In this document: in pieces, positions 25,691-36,879 of the stretch
Numbering within the stretch: position 1 is the first letter of the stretch
How the letters are laid out: each line of letters opens with the position of its first letter
NCBI GenBank assembly: GCA_027625915.1
Contig: JANTQA010000072.1
Coordinates: 1,488,001-1,552,000, forward strand
Length of the DNA stretch: 64,000 nucleotides
Origin: Anaeramoeba flamelloides
Lineage: Eukaryota > Metamonada > Anaeramoebidae
Direction: 5' to 3'
The notes under the pieces: model-generated
What the model was told of the DNA's origin: nothing
The model's input: the letters and a program-made list of their open reading frames with translations, nothing else
The model's database searches: none
Program-made: the position numbers and the translations under genes

Positions 25691-28380
25691 CTAGAAATAA
25701 ATATTCCAATTTTTCAAACATATCGTTCATTATAAAACCTTTTGTTGACGTGGTGTACTTACTCATTTTTTGTATTTAATTTTTTAAAGTAAGGAAAAAA
25801 CCTTATAATAGTACCAAAGTCTTGAATTTTTTTTATCTCACTAATTCTCTTGGTAATTTTTTTCGAAATAATTTGGTTTTCAAAATCATTAAATGTTGAC
25901 AAATTGAATAAAAGGTATATGTATGCTTTTCCTCAATAACCACTCGAAAATTTTATTATTGTTTTTTTTTTTTTGGTGAACTAAATCGTTTTGAAAAGAA
26001 CCAATATTGAATTTTTATTAAAAAATCCATAAACAAAACTTTTTAGTATTTTTAGATCTGAAATTCTTCATAAGTCGATTTTTAGATTAGATAATCACAA
26101 ACCAAAATGTTTTTTTATTATTTTTCAAATTTTAAAGTGTATACTTAGAACTTTACTTTTTTTTTCTTTGTGTTTTTTTTTTGGAAATAAAAAAAAAGTA
26201 TAAATATTCGATTTGTTTGATTACTTTGTAAAATAATTTGATTTAATTTTTTTTGGAAACCAAAATTTAAAATTTGCCCGAAATATCGATGTTTAGTATT
26301 ATTTAAAAAGAATAAAGATAAAAAAAAAAACATTAAAATTTTATTTCCCTAGATTTTAGACTTTTTAAGAAAAATGTATATTTTCTTTTTTCAAGTATTG
26401 TGGATTTTTTTACAATTTACTTATTTCGGGGGACATGCCCTAATATTTTTAGCATAAAAAATTCAAGTAAATATTTTGGATATTTTTTAAAAAAATATCG
26501 GATCTATAGTCAACTCCATTTCAAAAATTTTGACTCGCCTGAAATTATAAATTGATAAAAAGAAATATATTTTTTAGTATACAAGAAGAACCAATAATTA
26601 AACTTTTTTACAAGTCATTTTTAAATAAATCTAAATATATAAAAACCTGATCTTTTCAAAATTAAAAATAATAAAAGCAAAAACTCAAAAAAAAGTGAAA
26701 TATAATTTTAGAAAAGCAAATTACCAATTGTTTATTACTGAATTTCACTGAAAAAGTTACCAAGAAGATTTTTTGAATAATTATAAATAAACTAAATATA
26801 ATAAAAAATGGCCCATATTAAATTTGAAATTTGAATTACTTTTGTATGGTTTTGTAGTTTTTACCCTCGCATTGAAAAGTTTGTTAATAAATCATTTTTT
26901 ATCTTTTTTTATTTTTCCAACAATGTTTTGTTAAAATGGAAAATGAAAATGAAAAATTGGAAACAAGTAACAGATGAATTAATGAAAAAATCAGTTTCAA
27001 ATATGATAAAGATCTAAGATTTAGTTATTCAAATGGAAGGAGAATTGGATAAATGGGTTATACGAATTGTTTAAATTTTCTATTTTTTTTATGTAATGCT
27101 TCTTTCAAAATAAGAGGCAAATTTTTTTGTAACTTTTTTTTTCCTTTTTTTATTTTATTTTTAGACAAAAAATAAATATCTCTTGAGTATAGAACTGAAT
27201 ATAAAATAAAAATCTTATATTATAATAGATAACTTCAATTATTAAAAATATATTTATTTAAAATTTAATTTTTAAATAGTCAATGATTTTGAAATAGAGT
27301 TTATTTTAATATGTCATTATATCGTATCAATTTTCTCAATGATTGTTTTTCTTTTTGAAGGTTTTTTTTATAGCGTGATCTTATTTGAAAAATAAAACGG
27401 AAAAGGAAATAAAAACAATTAAAAGAATCAAAAAATGATAAAAAGAAAATTTTGTTAAATATTATTAAGAAGCTGGAATCTCAATTTGAGTCATTTCTGA
27501 GAGTTTGTATGAACAATTAATATAGAAATTTTAATCTTATGTATAAAATTTTATAAAAAAAACAAGCATTGAATCCTTGCAGATCTCAAAAAATTGATCA
27601 TTTATTTGATTTTCAAGCATTTATTATATTACTTGGAATTTAAAAGATTTAACAAATACTACTTTTCAAATATAAAAGTATATAAAAAGAACTGTTATTA
27701 TTTAAAATAAGTTATTTGATAAAATTTTTCTTATTTGAATTGATTTTATTTGTTTTAGTTCTTTAAAAATTCGAGAAATTATTATAAAGTCTACTTCTAC
27801 ATTTAATCTTTGTGTTATTAATGACCCACTGTGTAAAATAAGATTGTGATTATAAGTATTGGATTATAAATAATCAAATTAAAAAGTATTTCTCTTGATT
27901 ATTAGTATGATTTTTACAAGTTTTAAAAAAGTATTTTTGGAGTATTTTGAATCTCTTTATTTGTTTTTTTTTTCTCAATATTGAGTTCAATAAAAATAAA
28001 AAATAGATTTTAACTTTTCTTTGAAGCTAAAAATTTATTTTTTTCTAGTTTGAAATAATTTTTTTATTTTTTTTAAGATTAAGTCGATTTTTAATATTGG
28101 GTTGGTGTCGAACTTAGTGGTTGCATTTTCAAGTGTATTTTTAAACACTTCGATCACAGACTATACGATTTCTTTCTTCTTTCAAAGAAAATAAGTTTTT
28201 TTTACAAAACTTGAAAAAAAATGTTGAATTATGAAAATTTCAAAAAATGAGAACAATTTTTTAAACTTTTTAAAAATAAATAATTCATTTCTGAAAATGA
28301 CTTCAAAAGTAGTTCTGCTTTTAGAGTAATCTGATTTTTATATTGTTTGTAAATATGACTTGTTCATTTCGAAGAGGTAT
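25691..28380. other. intergenic, nothing recognised
   Basis: About 2.7 kb of A/T tracts between the composite repeat and the tRNA gene. The longest frames are short and repetitive. No repeat family member was recognised. Confidence 0.5.
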
Positions 28381-28399
28381 AAAAAAAAATTAAAAAAAA
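28381..28399 (-). terminator. RNA polymerase III terminator of the tRNA gene
   Basis: Two runs of eight or more T on the minus strand directly follow the tRNA 3' end. Confidence 0.7.
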
Positions 28400-28471
28400 C
28401 GACCCTGGCAGGACTCGAACCTACAACCTTCTGGTTCGAAGCCAGACGCGCTGCCATTGCGCCACAAAGCC
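28400..28471 (-). tRNA. tRNA-Arg (anticodon TCG)
   Basis: A full cloverleaf of 72 nt with no intron. The acceptor is GGCTTTG paired with CAGGGTC plus discriminator G, including three G-U pairs. The D arm is GCGC/GCGC. The anticodon arm is TCTGG-CTTCGAA-CCAGA, giving TCG, which reads CGA and other CGN codons. The T arm is GTAGG-TTCGAGT-CCTGC. An internal B-box (GGTTCGAGTCC) is present. CCA is not encoded. Confidence 0.95.
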
Positions 28472-30840
28472 GAACACATTATTTAGCAATTTTTAGAATG
28501 ATAATATAAAATTATAATAATCATTCTAAATCAACGATTCAAACAAATTTTTCATTTTTTACAGTTTAAAATCAATTATCCAGATATACAAAAAATAATC
28601 ACATTAAAATATTCATTAAGATATTAAAGAATAACGGTACAACAATACAAATTTCTAATAAATTCAAAAACAGATAATTAATGCAATCTTTATATTTTTT
28701 CTAATTCTATCAAAAATTTCAAACACATAAAACAAATGACAAAATATTATAGATTTATACACACTTTTATACGAATAACAAACCTAAATCAAAAACTTAT
28801 AAAATAACTAACAACCTGTACGTAAATTCCAAGAACTTGGTTAATTGGGGTTGTAAAAAAGAACAAAAAATAAAAATCAACATTTTTTAGTACAAATTAA
28901 TTAATATAAACTTGGATAAAAGATACTCAGAGTGCTATCCAAACTAAAATAATATAATTTGAAGTATATTGAAAGAATCTAATTCGAACTTACTACCTTA
29001 AAAAGGGCTTTTTCCAACTCTCAGACATAATCATAATTTGAAACCATTTTAAAAAAAAAAAAACAAATTACCAAATACACACCTATAAAAATAAATAAAA
29101 AACAAAAATATTCTAATTTCAGGTTTATCAAACTTAAAAACAGAAATCAAAATTAAATTAAATATAATTCAAAAAAACGATCAGATACTAATTCTCATAA
29201 TAGATTAAAATAATTGAAGATCATTATTTTTGTTCAAAACAAAGATTTCCTTAAAAATCTTAACACTAACACTATCTTTTAAATAACTATATCTATTATT
29301 TTGTCCCTTTCCTTATTTTTATTTTTATTTTTTCATTTTTAAACCTAATGGACCATATCCAAACGTGTACCTGCAGAATTAATTTAGAAATATTATAACA
29401 AATATCTTTGTGATTTCTTTTTATTAACTCTACTATATGTCATAACTGATTGATTCCTCTATTTTTTTAGAAAAAAAATATGAGATCTTTATTTCAAGAT
29501 GAATTTAATATACTAAAAGAAAAAAAAATTAAAAAGAAAAGGAAAACGAACACGAAAAAAAAAAATTAAATAGAAAACGAAATGAAAAAAAAAAATAAAA
29601 TAAAAAAGAATGAAGATAGTATTTATTGGAAAAATGTTAAAAAAATACATTATTTTTTTTTTTTAAAGTCATACATAAAAGTTTTCCAAACAAATACCTT
29701 TCAACTATATAATTTAGTTAAATAATCTAAAAATGTTTTCATATCCACTCGGTAATAACCAATTTCAAGATATTTTCGGAAAAAAATAATTTTTACCAAA
29801 ATAAAACTTCTAAAATTAAAACAAAACTCCTTACAACATTATATTCTCAAAAATTAAAATAAATATCCTTATACTTTCATATTCTAATTATTTTAGTTCA
29901 AGATTTTTGACCACTTATTTCAAAAATTAAAATCTTCAGTAAAAAGTTTCTCAACAGACCATTCTCAAAGATATTTTTTAAATCAGATAAGGAATTTTCA
30001 ACAAAAAAACCCATTTTTCAAGTCGAATACCCATTACAAAAGATTTTTGATCGTAGATCAAAGTTTTAGGTAATTAATTCTTTTTTGAAAAAAGACATGA
30101 TTTATCAAAAAAGGCTTTTTGATATAAACCAATATTGAAATTGGGAATTTTCAGATTCTAAAAATGGAAGGTAAAATCTTACAGATATATATCTCTTTTT
30201 TTTCAATAAATTGTACTATCAATTTTCAAAATCGAAATAATCATCAGACCCCAGGCATAAAATTCATATCGAAAACTATAAAAACTTACTGTTATCTACC
30301 AATTAATTAATGAAAATTTTTATTTCAAGTTCCAAAATGAAAATTAATTATTACAGCTACATTCAAATTAGCAGAGCAAAAAAATTTTCTTAGATTTAAC
30401 TCAGGAAGTTTAATTTATTGTAAAAAAATATCATTTCTAAACAATATTGTAAAGATCTTTGAATTTTATTCAACTTATAAACTAGAAAAATATTTGGGAA
30501 TGTGAACTCAAAATTTTCCTTTTTTAATTGGAAAATAACAGTATTTTAAAATAATAACAAAAATGATGAAAGAATAAGGTAGCCAAAATCATTTAATTTT
30601 AAAAAAACAATTTAAAAAACTTGTTCGCATTTATTTCACACCAAAAAGAAAGTTCAAAATTCAAAAAAAAAACAAAATAATAAAAAAAGGTAATTGTGTT
30701 GTTTGTGTTTTATTGAAAAATTTAAAAACCAAAAAGCCGAAAGTATAAAAAAATTATTCAAAAGATAAAAAAACAAACAAGTCAAGTTTAGGGAAATTGT
30801 TCATTGAAAAAATTTATTTAATTCGAATATAAAGTCAATT
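28472..30840. other. intergenic, nothing recognised
   Basis: A/T-rich spacer between the tRNA and the p24 gene. Its last 200 bp presumably hold the 3' UTR of the p24 gene (minus strand). No gene or repeat recognised. Confidence 0.5.
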
Positions 30841-31777
30841 TTAGATTCTCCTTCTTCTTTCAAAAATCCTTCTGACATAAATAATTTGAGTAGCACTAAT
30901 TGCAATCAATAAGAATGTTTGAAGAAAGTTCCACCATAAGACACGGGAATTTGTGCTTTCTGTTGTGTTTCTGTGGATGTGTTCTCGGACTTTAAGATAC
31001 CGTTGCTCGGAAAGGATGCTTCTCAATTGCTCTTGTAATTCTAAAACACCGTTTTCGAGTGGCGTTAAATGTTCTTTTTTGGCAATTTCAGAGTTGCTGT
31101 GTCCGCCTGATAATTGGATATTGAAATTGACTTGCTTGGAAGTCACGTGAGACATTTCATTTCCAAAACAAAACTTGTACATGCCTACAGATCGTGACAA
31201 AAAGGTAAATTTTCCTTCCTGTTCGCGATCTCTCCTGTAGACTACTCGGCCATCAGGTTCGGAAATCTGTGTTGTTTTGTGTTATTTTGTTTTTTTTTAT
31301 TTTTATTAAGCATTTATCAAAAAGGAAATTAAATTAAAAAATGCCACGATTTTTGTTTTTATTATTTTTGTTTTTTATTTTTGGTTTGTTTGTTTTGTTT
31401 TTGTTTTGATTTTGGTTTTGTTTTGTTTTTTTTTCTGTTTTTGTTTTTGTTTTTTTGTTTTTGTTTTTGTTTTTGTTTTTGTTTTTGTTTTTGTTTTTGT
31501 TTTTGTTTTTGTTTTTGTTTTTTTCTTTTTAAAAAAAGAAAAAAAAAATAAAAAGATAAAACAAAAAAGGAAAAAAAAAAAAACAAAAAGATCTTACTTC
31601 AGGATTAATATCCATCCCTCCTCCACTTACAACTTGATATAATAAAGTTACGCTTGTACGTTTGTCTATTTTTTCAAATACACATTCTTTACTATTTGGG
31701 GGTACAGTAATTGTGATACTGTTAATATTTGAGACAAAAAAACTAAATAAAATCAAGGAAAACACAAGTAATTTCAT
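30841..31777 (-). CDS. p24/TMED family cargo receptor (emp24/gp25L), 2 exons
   Basis: A type I membrane protein that cycles between ER and Golgi in COPII and COPI vesicles and helps select cargo. Exon 1 (31777..31598) encodes a signal peptide (MKLLVFSLILFSFFVSN) and the first half of the GOLD domain with its first cysteine (NSKECVFEKI) and the VSGGGMDI motif. Exon 2 (31266..30841) continues in phase 0 (DINPE|ISEPDG), with the second conserved cysteine (MYKFCFGNEM), a coiled-coil neck (about residues 120-155), the NSRVLWWNFLQ junction and one C-terminal membrane helix. The tail is YVRRIFERRRRI; the basic residues at -4 and -3 fit a COPI-type retrieval signal. Length 201 residues, normal for the family. 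It looks closest to the p24-beta (TMED2) group, but that subgroup call is tentative. Confidence 0.92.
31360..31530. repeat. (TTTTTG)n microsatellite in the p24 intron
   Basis: About 14 near-perfect TTTTTG units (pure from about 31440) inside the 331 nt intron 31267-31597. The long open frames here on both strands (VFVFVF and QKQKQK) are products of the repeat, not genes. Confidence 0.85.
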
Positions 31778-33270
31778 TTTTAAGAAAAATTTGAAAAAAA
31801 TAAAACCTAGAAGAAATAAATTATTCTAAAATCTCTTTTCTATCCAGTTAAGCTCCTAAAAAAGCCACTTAAATACATTTTAGGGTTTGAAATAATTAAA
31901 TTCTTGGGAAATCATCCAAAATTTTGGAAACACAAACCAAAATATAATATGATTTTGAAAAAGTGTTGGAACAAAAGTATAAAAAATTGAACTTCCAAAT
32001 AGATCTAAACTGTTGGTTGTCACTCTTTGAAGGAGTTTGGTTAGACTTTTGAAAAGATTTATTATCACATTTTAAAAAAATGACCATTTTGAATTTCAAA
32101 TTCAAAAAGAATAACGAAACAAAACAGAGAACTTTGAGAAATTGAAAAACGAATTCTATAAAATAAGCATTAATATTTTCCGAATTCTTATTTGTCTGAT
32201 TGTTATGATATATTATATCTCTATAGACATTAACCAAAAAAAAAGTAAGATAGCAAAATAACAAACTTCTCTGACTGGATCTTTTGAGAGTTTTAAAAGC
32301 AAAAAAATCAAGTTAAGACTTTTGGAGAATTCAATTTAACAACTCAACTAACTTTTCTAAAAAGAATGAGTTCAAATTTAAAAAAAAACAAATAAATAAC
32401 TAAAGACTAAAGCAAAAAGTGATCTTGTTTTGTGATAAAAAGTATCAAAAAAAAAAAACAAGTGTTCGTGTTAATACTATAATTCAACCAAAACACTTTT
32501 TAAATTATGAATTCAAAAGAAAGATAAAAGTTGCTTTTTGTTATTTCAAAAAAGAAAAAAAAAATGAAAAAAAAAATGAAAAAAAAAGAATAAAAAAGAA
32601 TAATTAAATAAAGTGATTATTTTTTCTTTGTTTTGAGAAAATTTCGGTTATTTGTACACATAATTAACAAAAACAGACAGATCCTCAATATTACACAAAG
32701 TGAATTTAAATATCTGCACTTTAAGCATCGAAGTTTTCACGTAATTTAATGTTTTTAAAAAAAAAAACAAAAAAAAAGAAAAATTCAAAACTAACATGCA
32801 TAAAAAAATGAAAATAAAATTTGAGAGATTTTAGAAAGTAAACAATTGTAAATTGAAAAACGCTGTTTTCACACCTTTAAAGGCATTACCTTTTAGTAGT
32901 ATCTCAATCTGATTCAAAATTAAATTCCTTTTGTCCAACTAAGAATAGAATTAACCAATCAGTTATGTAATAAACTACTTTTCACCCACAAGTGTAAAAA
33001 AATTTCAAAACAGATTGATATTTCTCTGAGATTCAAAACATAAATTTTTTATGAATTTTTTCATAGAGTAGGAAGTTCTACCTGGATTTTTTGGAAATTA
33101 TTTTATAAGGAGCCAATTTTGATAAAATTTTAAATTTGGTTGTGTTTAGATAAAATACTATTTCAATTCTGAGATCAAAATACCATATCTATCAGTTCTT
33201 CAAAATATTCATTAAAAGGGATCTTTATTGTTAAAAATAACTGAAGTCACCAATCTCAAAAAATATCCTC
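31778..33270. other. upstream of p24, unassigned open frame
   Basis: Holds the presumed p24 promoter. A 122-codon minus-strand frame (31896-32264) is longer than expected by chance in this base composition, but it is hydrophobic and Asn/Lys-rich without motifs. It could be an eroded gene or transposon interior. Confidence 0.3.
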
Positions 33271-33272
33271 TA

Positions 33273-33748
33273 CTGTTGTCAAAATAACCCGTGTCAAAAA
33301 AATATAATGCGTGTTTCCAAATAAAAAGCCTGTTCTTTTGTTATAGAAGACTTATACATCAACCGATCAAAGAAACACAACAACAAACCCTAAAAAAACA
33401 TGGTATTGGTTTATTAAAGTTCTATTATTTAAAAAGAAATTGAAAAATAGAAGGATCAAATTAGTAAATTTTTATCAAAAACAAGAGTTAATTTTAAAGA
33501 ATAGAATTTTAATATCAAAAATACAAAGCCAAAACTGAGAATATTATGAAAAAAAGTGAACTATTTTTATTCCTATTTTAAATTTTACAATAAATATCAA
33601 GGAGTTTACCTTCAAAATTGATTTTAACTTAGGCATACCGTTTGGATAGTAAAATTAGACATTACCTTGGAAAAAGAAGAAAAAAAAGCACACATTATAT
33701 TATGAAACAAGGATTATAGTCGTTGGGTACGAATTATTTTGATCACTG
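33273..33748 (+). mobile_element. ~475 bp Tc1/mariner-like element, copy 1
   Basis: TA-flanked (33271-33272, 33749-33750). The left end is CTGTTGTCAAAATAACCCGT; the right end, reverse complemented, is CAGTGATCAAAATAATTCGT. It matches 55747-56225 (reverse strand) along its full length, including GTGTTTC-AAATAAAAAGC and ATGGTATTGGTTT-TTAAAGT. No transposase frame, so non-autonomous. Confidence 0.75.
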
Positions 33749-34607
33749 TAAATTTTATTCTTAGTTATGGGAAATAATTCTTTTTTATATACCAAATTAC
33801 TTTTATCTCAAACTGGAATCATTATAAGTATTTTATTTAACTAAAATTTGATATCTGATTTTGTAGTCATATTAAAAACTTTTAAAAATTAAATACATTT
33901 TTACCAAATAAAAAAATCCAAAGAAACTATAATTTTTAATGAGAGACAATAAATATAATCTCTAAATCTCATAATAAACACAACTATTATAACAGCATGC
34001 CTCTTTAATTTTGATTTAGTTTTGAAATATTTCAAAGATGAGAGGAATTATTACTGAATGAAGAAATACTGAAAATTAAAAATGAGAGAATACATTTTGT
34101 TTGACTTTTAAAAAAAATCCCAACTTTACTGATCAGCCCACTAAAGTGAAGAAACTCACCCAAACATTTTCCTCTTAATAAAAATAACAAATTATTTCCA
34201 AACATAGGAAAATTTATCCCAAAATTGTAATCTATTAGGTTTAATTCAATATCTACAAAAAAATTTCACTTTTATGTTAAAAATTTAAAGTAAATTCATT
34301 TTCAATAATACACAAACTTCTAAAAAAGTTAAAGAATAAAATCATAAATTGTGGTACAGTTTACCAATTCTCATAAAATTCAACGATGATCAACATAATA
34401 ACTTTCTGTAGAAACACGCCAATAAGATAACAACAACAAATAGACAATAAATTTGCTATTTAGATAAATTTTGAAAATAGATTATTACACAATTTCTAAT
34501 ATATTGAAAAAAAAACTATTTTGGAGAAAAAAAGGTCCATATTCAATAAAAAAACTGGTAATAATAATTAAGTATATAAACAATTTTTTAAACAATAAAA
34601 TACATTT

Positions 34608-35107
34608 GTTGTGATCAAAAAAAAAAAAACCCAACCAAATCCAATAATCCATGTTTCAAAATAAAACCAAATCGTTTCTCTTCCTCCTCTTCTAATGCAA
34701 AATATTAAGACACTATACACTTATATAACTAAAATCATTGCAATTTTGAAAGTAAACCCCTTGATTTTTTAAGTAAATTTTAAATTAGAAACTCAATTTG
34801 TTTAATTTTAAAAAACATTTCTCAATTTTTGATGTATTTTTGTTTTTTTTTTTTAAATTTAAAACCTTTTAACAATTTGTCTCTATTTTTAGTGATAAAA
34901 ATTTTACAATTTGATTTTTAATTTTGAGAATTTCTTTTTTAATAATAAAACTTTAATAAATCAATATATTACTGATTTATTGTTTATTGTTAAATTCTTT
35001 GACTGGTTAATCTATGGATTTTTATAACAAAAAAAAATAAAAAACAAAATTTAAATTTTGAAACAAAGATTAAACTTTACAACGCACATCATTTTGACAA
35101 CAAAATT
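34608..35107 (-). mobile_element. ~475 bp Tc1/mariner-like element, copy 2 (eroded)
   Basis: It aligns with copy 3 (55747-56225) in the same orientation at several points: AATCCATGTTTCAAAATA, CAATTTTGAAAGTAAA, AGAATTTCTTTTTTAATAAT, TTGACTGGTTAATCTATGGA, and GTTGTCAAAATGATG on the reverse strand at the right end. The ends have lost the TA duplication, so it is an older insertion. Confidence 0.6.
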
Positions 35108-35282
35108 TCCATAATTCATTTTTCAAAATTTTTTATTAAATTAAGATAAAAACAAAGAATACTGTTTCTAAAATCAAATAACACAGGTGAGTTTTATAAT
35201 TAAAAAGAAATAAAAAAAGGCCCAACAAAACAATAAATTAATGCTGTGTAAAAATTAAATTAGGATTCAGAATTATTATTCC

Positions 35283-35638
35283 TTATTTATTAGTGATAAT
35301 CTTTCTACCAGGGTTTTGACTCCTCCTGTTTCAGGAGAAGTTTCGTCAACTGCCTAACTTTTTTTTGATTTGGATATAATAAATCAAAAATTCAAAAATT
35401 TTCTTTTTCTATCTAGAATTAAAAAAAAGCTAATTACAGTCTTCCATACTTCGAAATAATTTAGTAAAATCAAGGATTTTACCTAATTCTTTCAAATCTT
35501 GGAAAACCCAACGACAGTGGATAATTAACAATTTTTTCAAATAAATGATTTAATATTTTTGTACAAAAATATTTTAATTATTTTTCTTCTTCTCTTTTTT
35601 ATTTAGTAAATTTTCTTTGATTACTCCTTTCTCACAAT
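35283..35638. repeat. composite repeat, second copy (without MITE)
   Basis: Same outer ends as 24961-25690 and the same block 1 palindrome (35442-35515), but only about half the length. Block 2 is mostly absent and the nested MITE is missing, leaving a site that reads AATTACAGTCTTCC. Confidence 0.65.
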
Positions 35639-36879
35639 AAATCAATAAATAGATTCAGAATTATTTTAAGTTTTCAATTAAATATAAAATTAATAATTCG
35701 AAGATCAAACAAATTTATCAATAACTCTTTAATATTGAAGAAAAATATAAAAAAATATCCAATTTTCTCAACCCAAAACGAGAATTCGCTAAATTCAATA
35801 ATAATTGGAATTAAAAGTTATTTGAAAATTCTGAGGAAATAGGAACTAATTTGTTTCTCAAAAAAAAATTCAAAAAAAAAGTATTTTCATGAAGAATCAA
35901 TAATAAAACCAAGTAAAAAGAGAAGTAATTATATCAATTATAACAGAGAAGAACAATAAATAAATGATTTTTTTTTATTTTTTTTTGATCAAATTTTTTC
36001 ACTTTTTGGATTTCCATTTTTTAGTTGGTATGAATATATATCTTACTAGGATATAGTCCAATTTCCATATTTATTAAAATATTAATGTATCTGTTTAAAG
36101 AAATGATTTGAATGATTTAGTTTCTCATAAACTGTGATACTCAAAGGTTGTAAAATCCACTTACCCCCCCTTAAAAACATTTAAAAAATAAAAAATAACA
36201 AAACCAAACAAAAATATCAACATCTAAACATTAAAAACTCTTTTATTATAAAATGTCTATAAAATTATGAACCCTTCAATTGAAAATTTACATTTGAAGA
36301 ACAAATTTTGTAAAAAAAGTCATTTTTTAACAAACAATAAAATTCATACTAATTTTAAGATCAACACATAAGACCAAAAATACTATGTGTTGCAAAATAA
36401 ATGGTACAAAATTTTCATTCAACTTTCCAAAAAAAGATTTTTAAATTAAATTCGTAAAATTTCAAATTTTTAATTCCATAAAACAATAGTGAATTATTAA
36501 TTTACCTTTTGAGAATTTGGAATTTGACGATTTGTTATAATTCTTGGAAGGTGATTATTTTGGGAAACTGTATGAAATTTTTGATCTTTTGATTTTACAA
36601 TTAACAATAAGAAGTCATTACACCTAATACACAAGACAAAAACTTTTCCATTTTTTCAGTGTCATCAGCCTTAAATTGAAAACATAAGTAAGAACAAAAT
36701 CAATTTTTTTCACAAAGAAAATAACTAATTACTTATACCAAACCAGATTCTCATTTTTTGAAAATAGAATGTAAAATAACTTCAAAACCAACCACTAAAT
36801 CATAAACATTTTGGAAATAAATTTTTTCACCACAAAATAAATTTCATTTTTTGTTTTTTTAACAATATCAATTTTTAAG
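35639..36879. other. upstream region of the CH-Mob gene
   Basis: A/T tracts. Between 36506 and 36669 there are two minus-strand stretches (LPRIITNRQIPNSQK and ADDTEKMEKFLSC) bordered by plausible splice sites, but no consistent gene could be assembled. The promoter of the plus-strand gene must lie in the last few hundred bases. Confidence 0.3.

Noticed and set aside
31362-31642. Gln-Lys and Val-Phe repeat frames
   Set aside because: Products of the TTTTTG microsatellite inside the p24 intron.
36506-36669. Two small minus-strand exons (ADDTEKMEKFLSC, LPRIITNRQIPNSQK) just upstream of the CH-Mob gene
   Set aside because: An alternative frame also reads well, the implied 56 nt intron is far shorter than others here, and no start codon exon fits.
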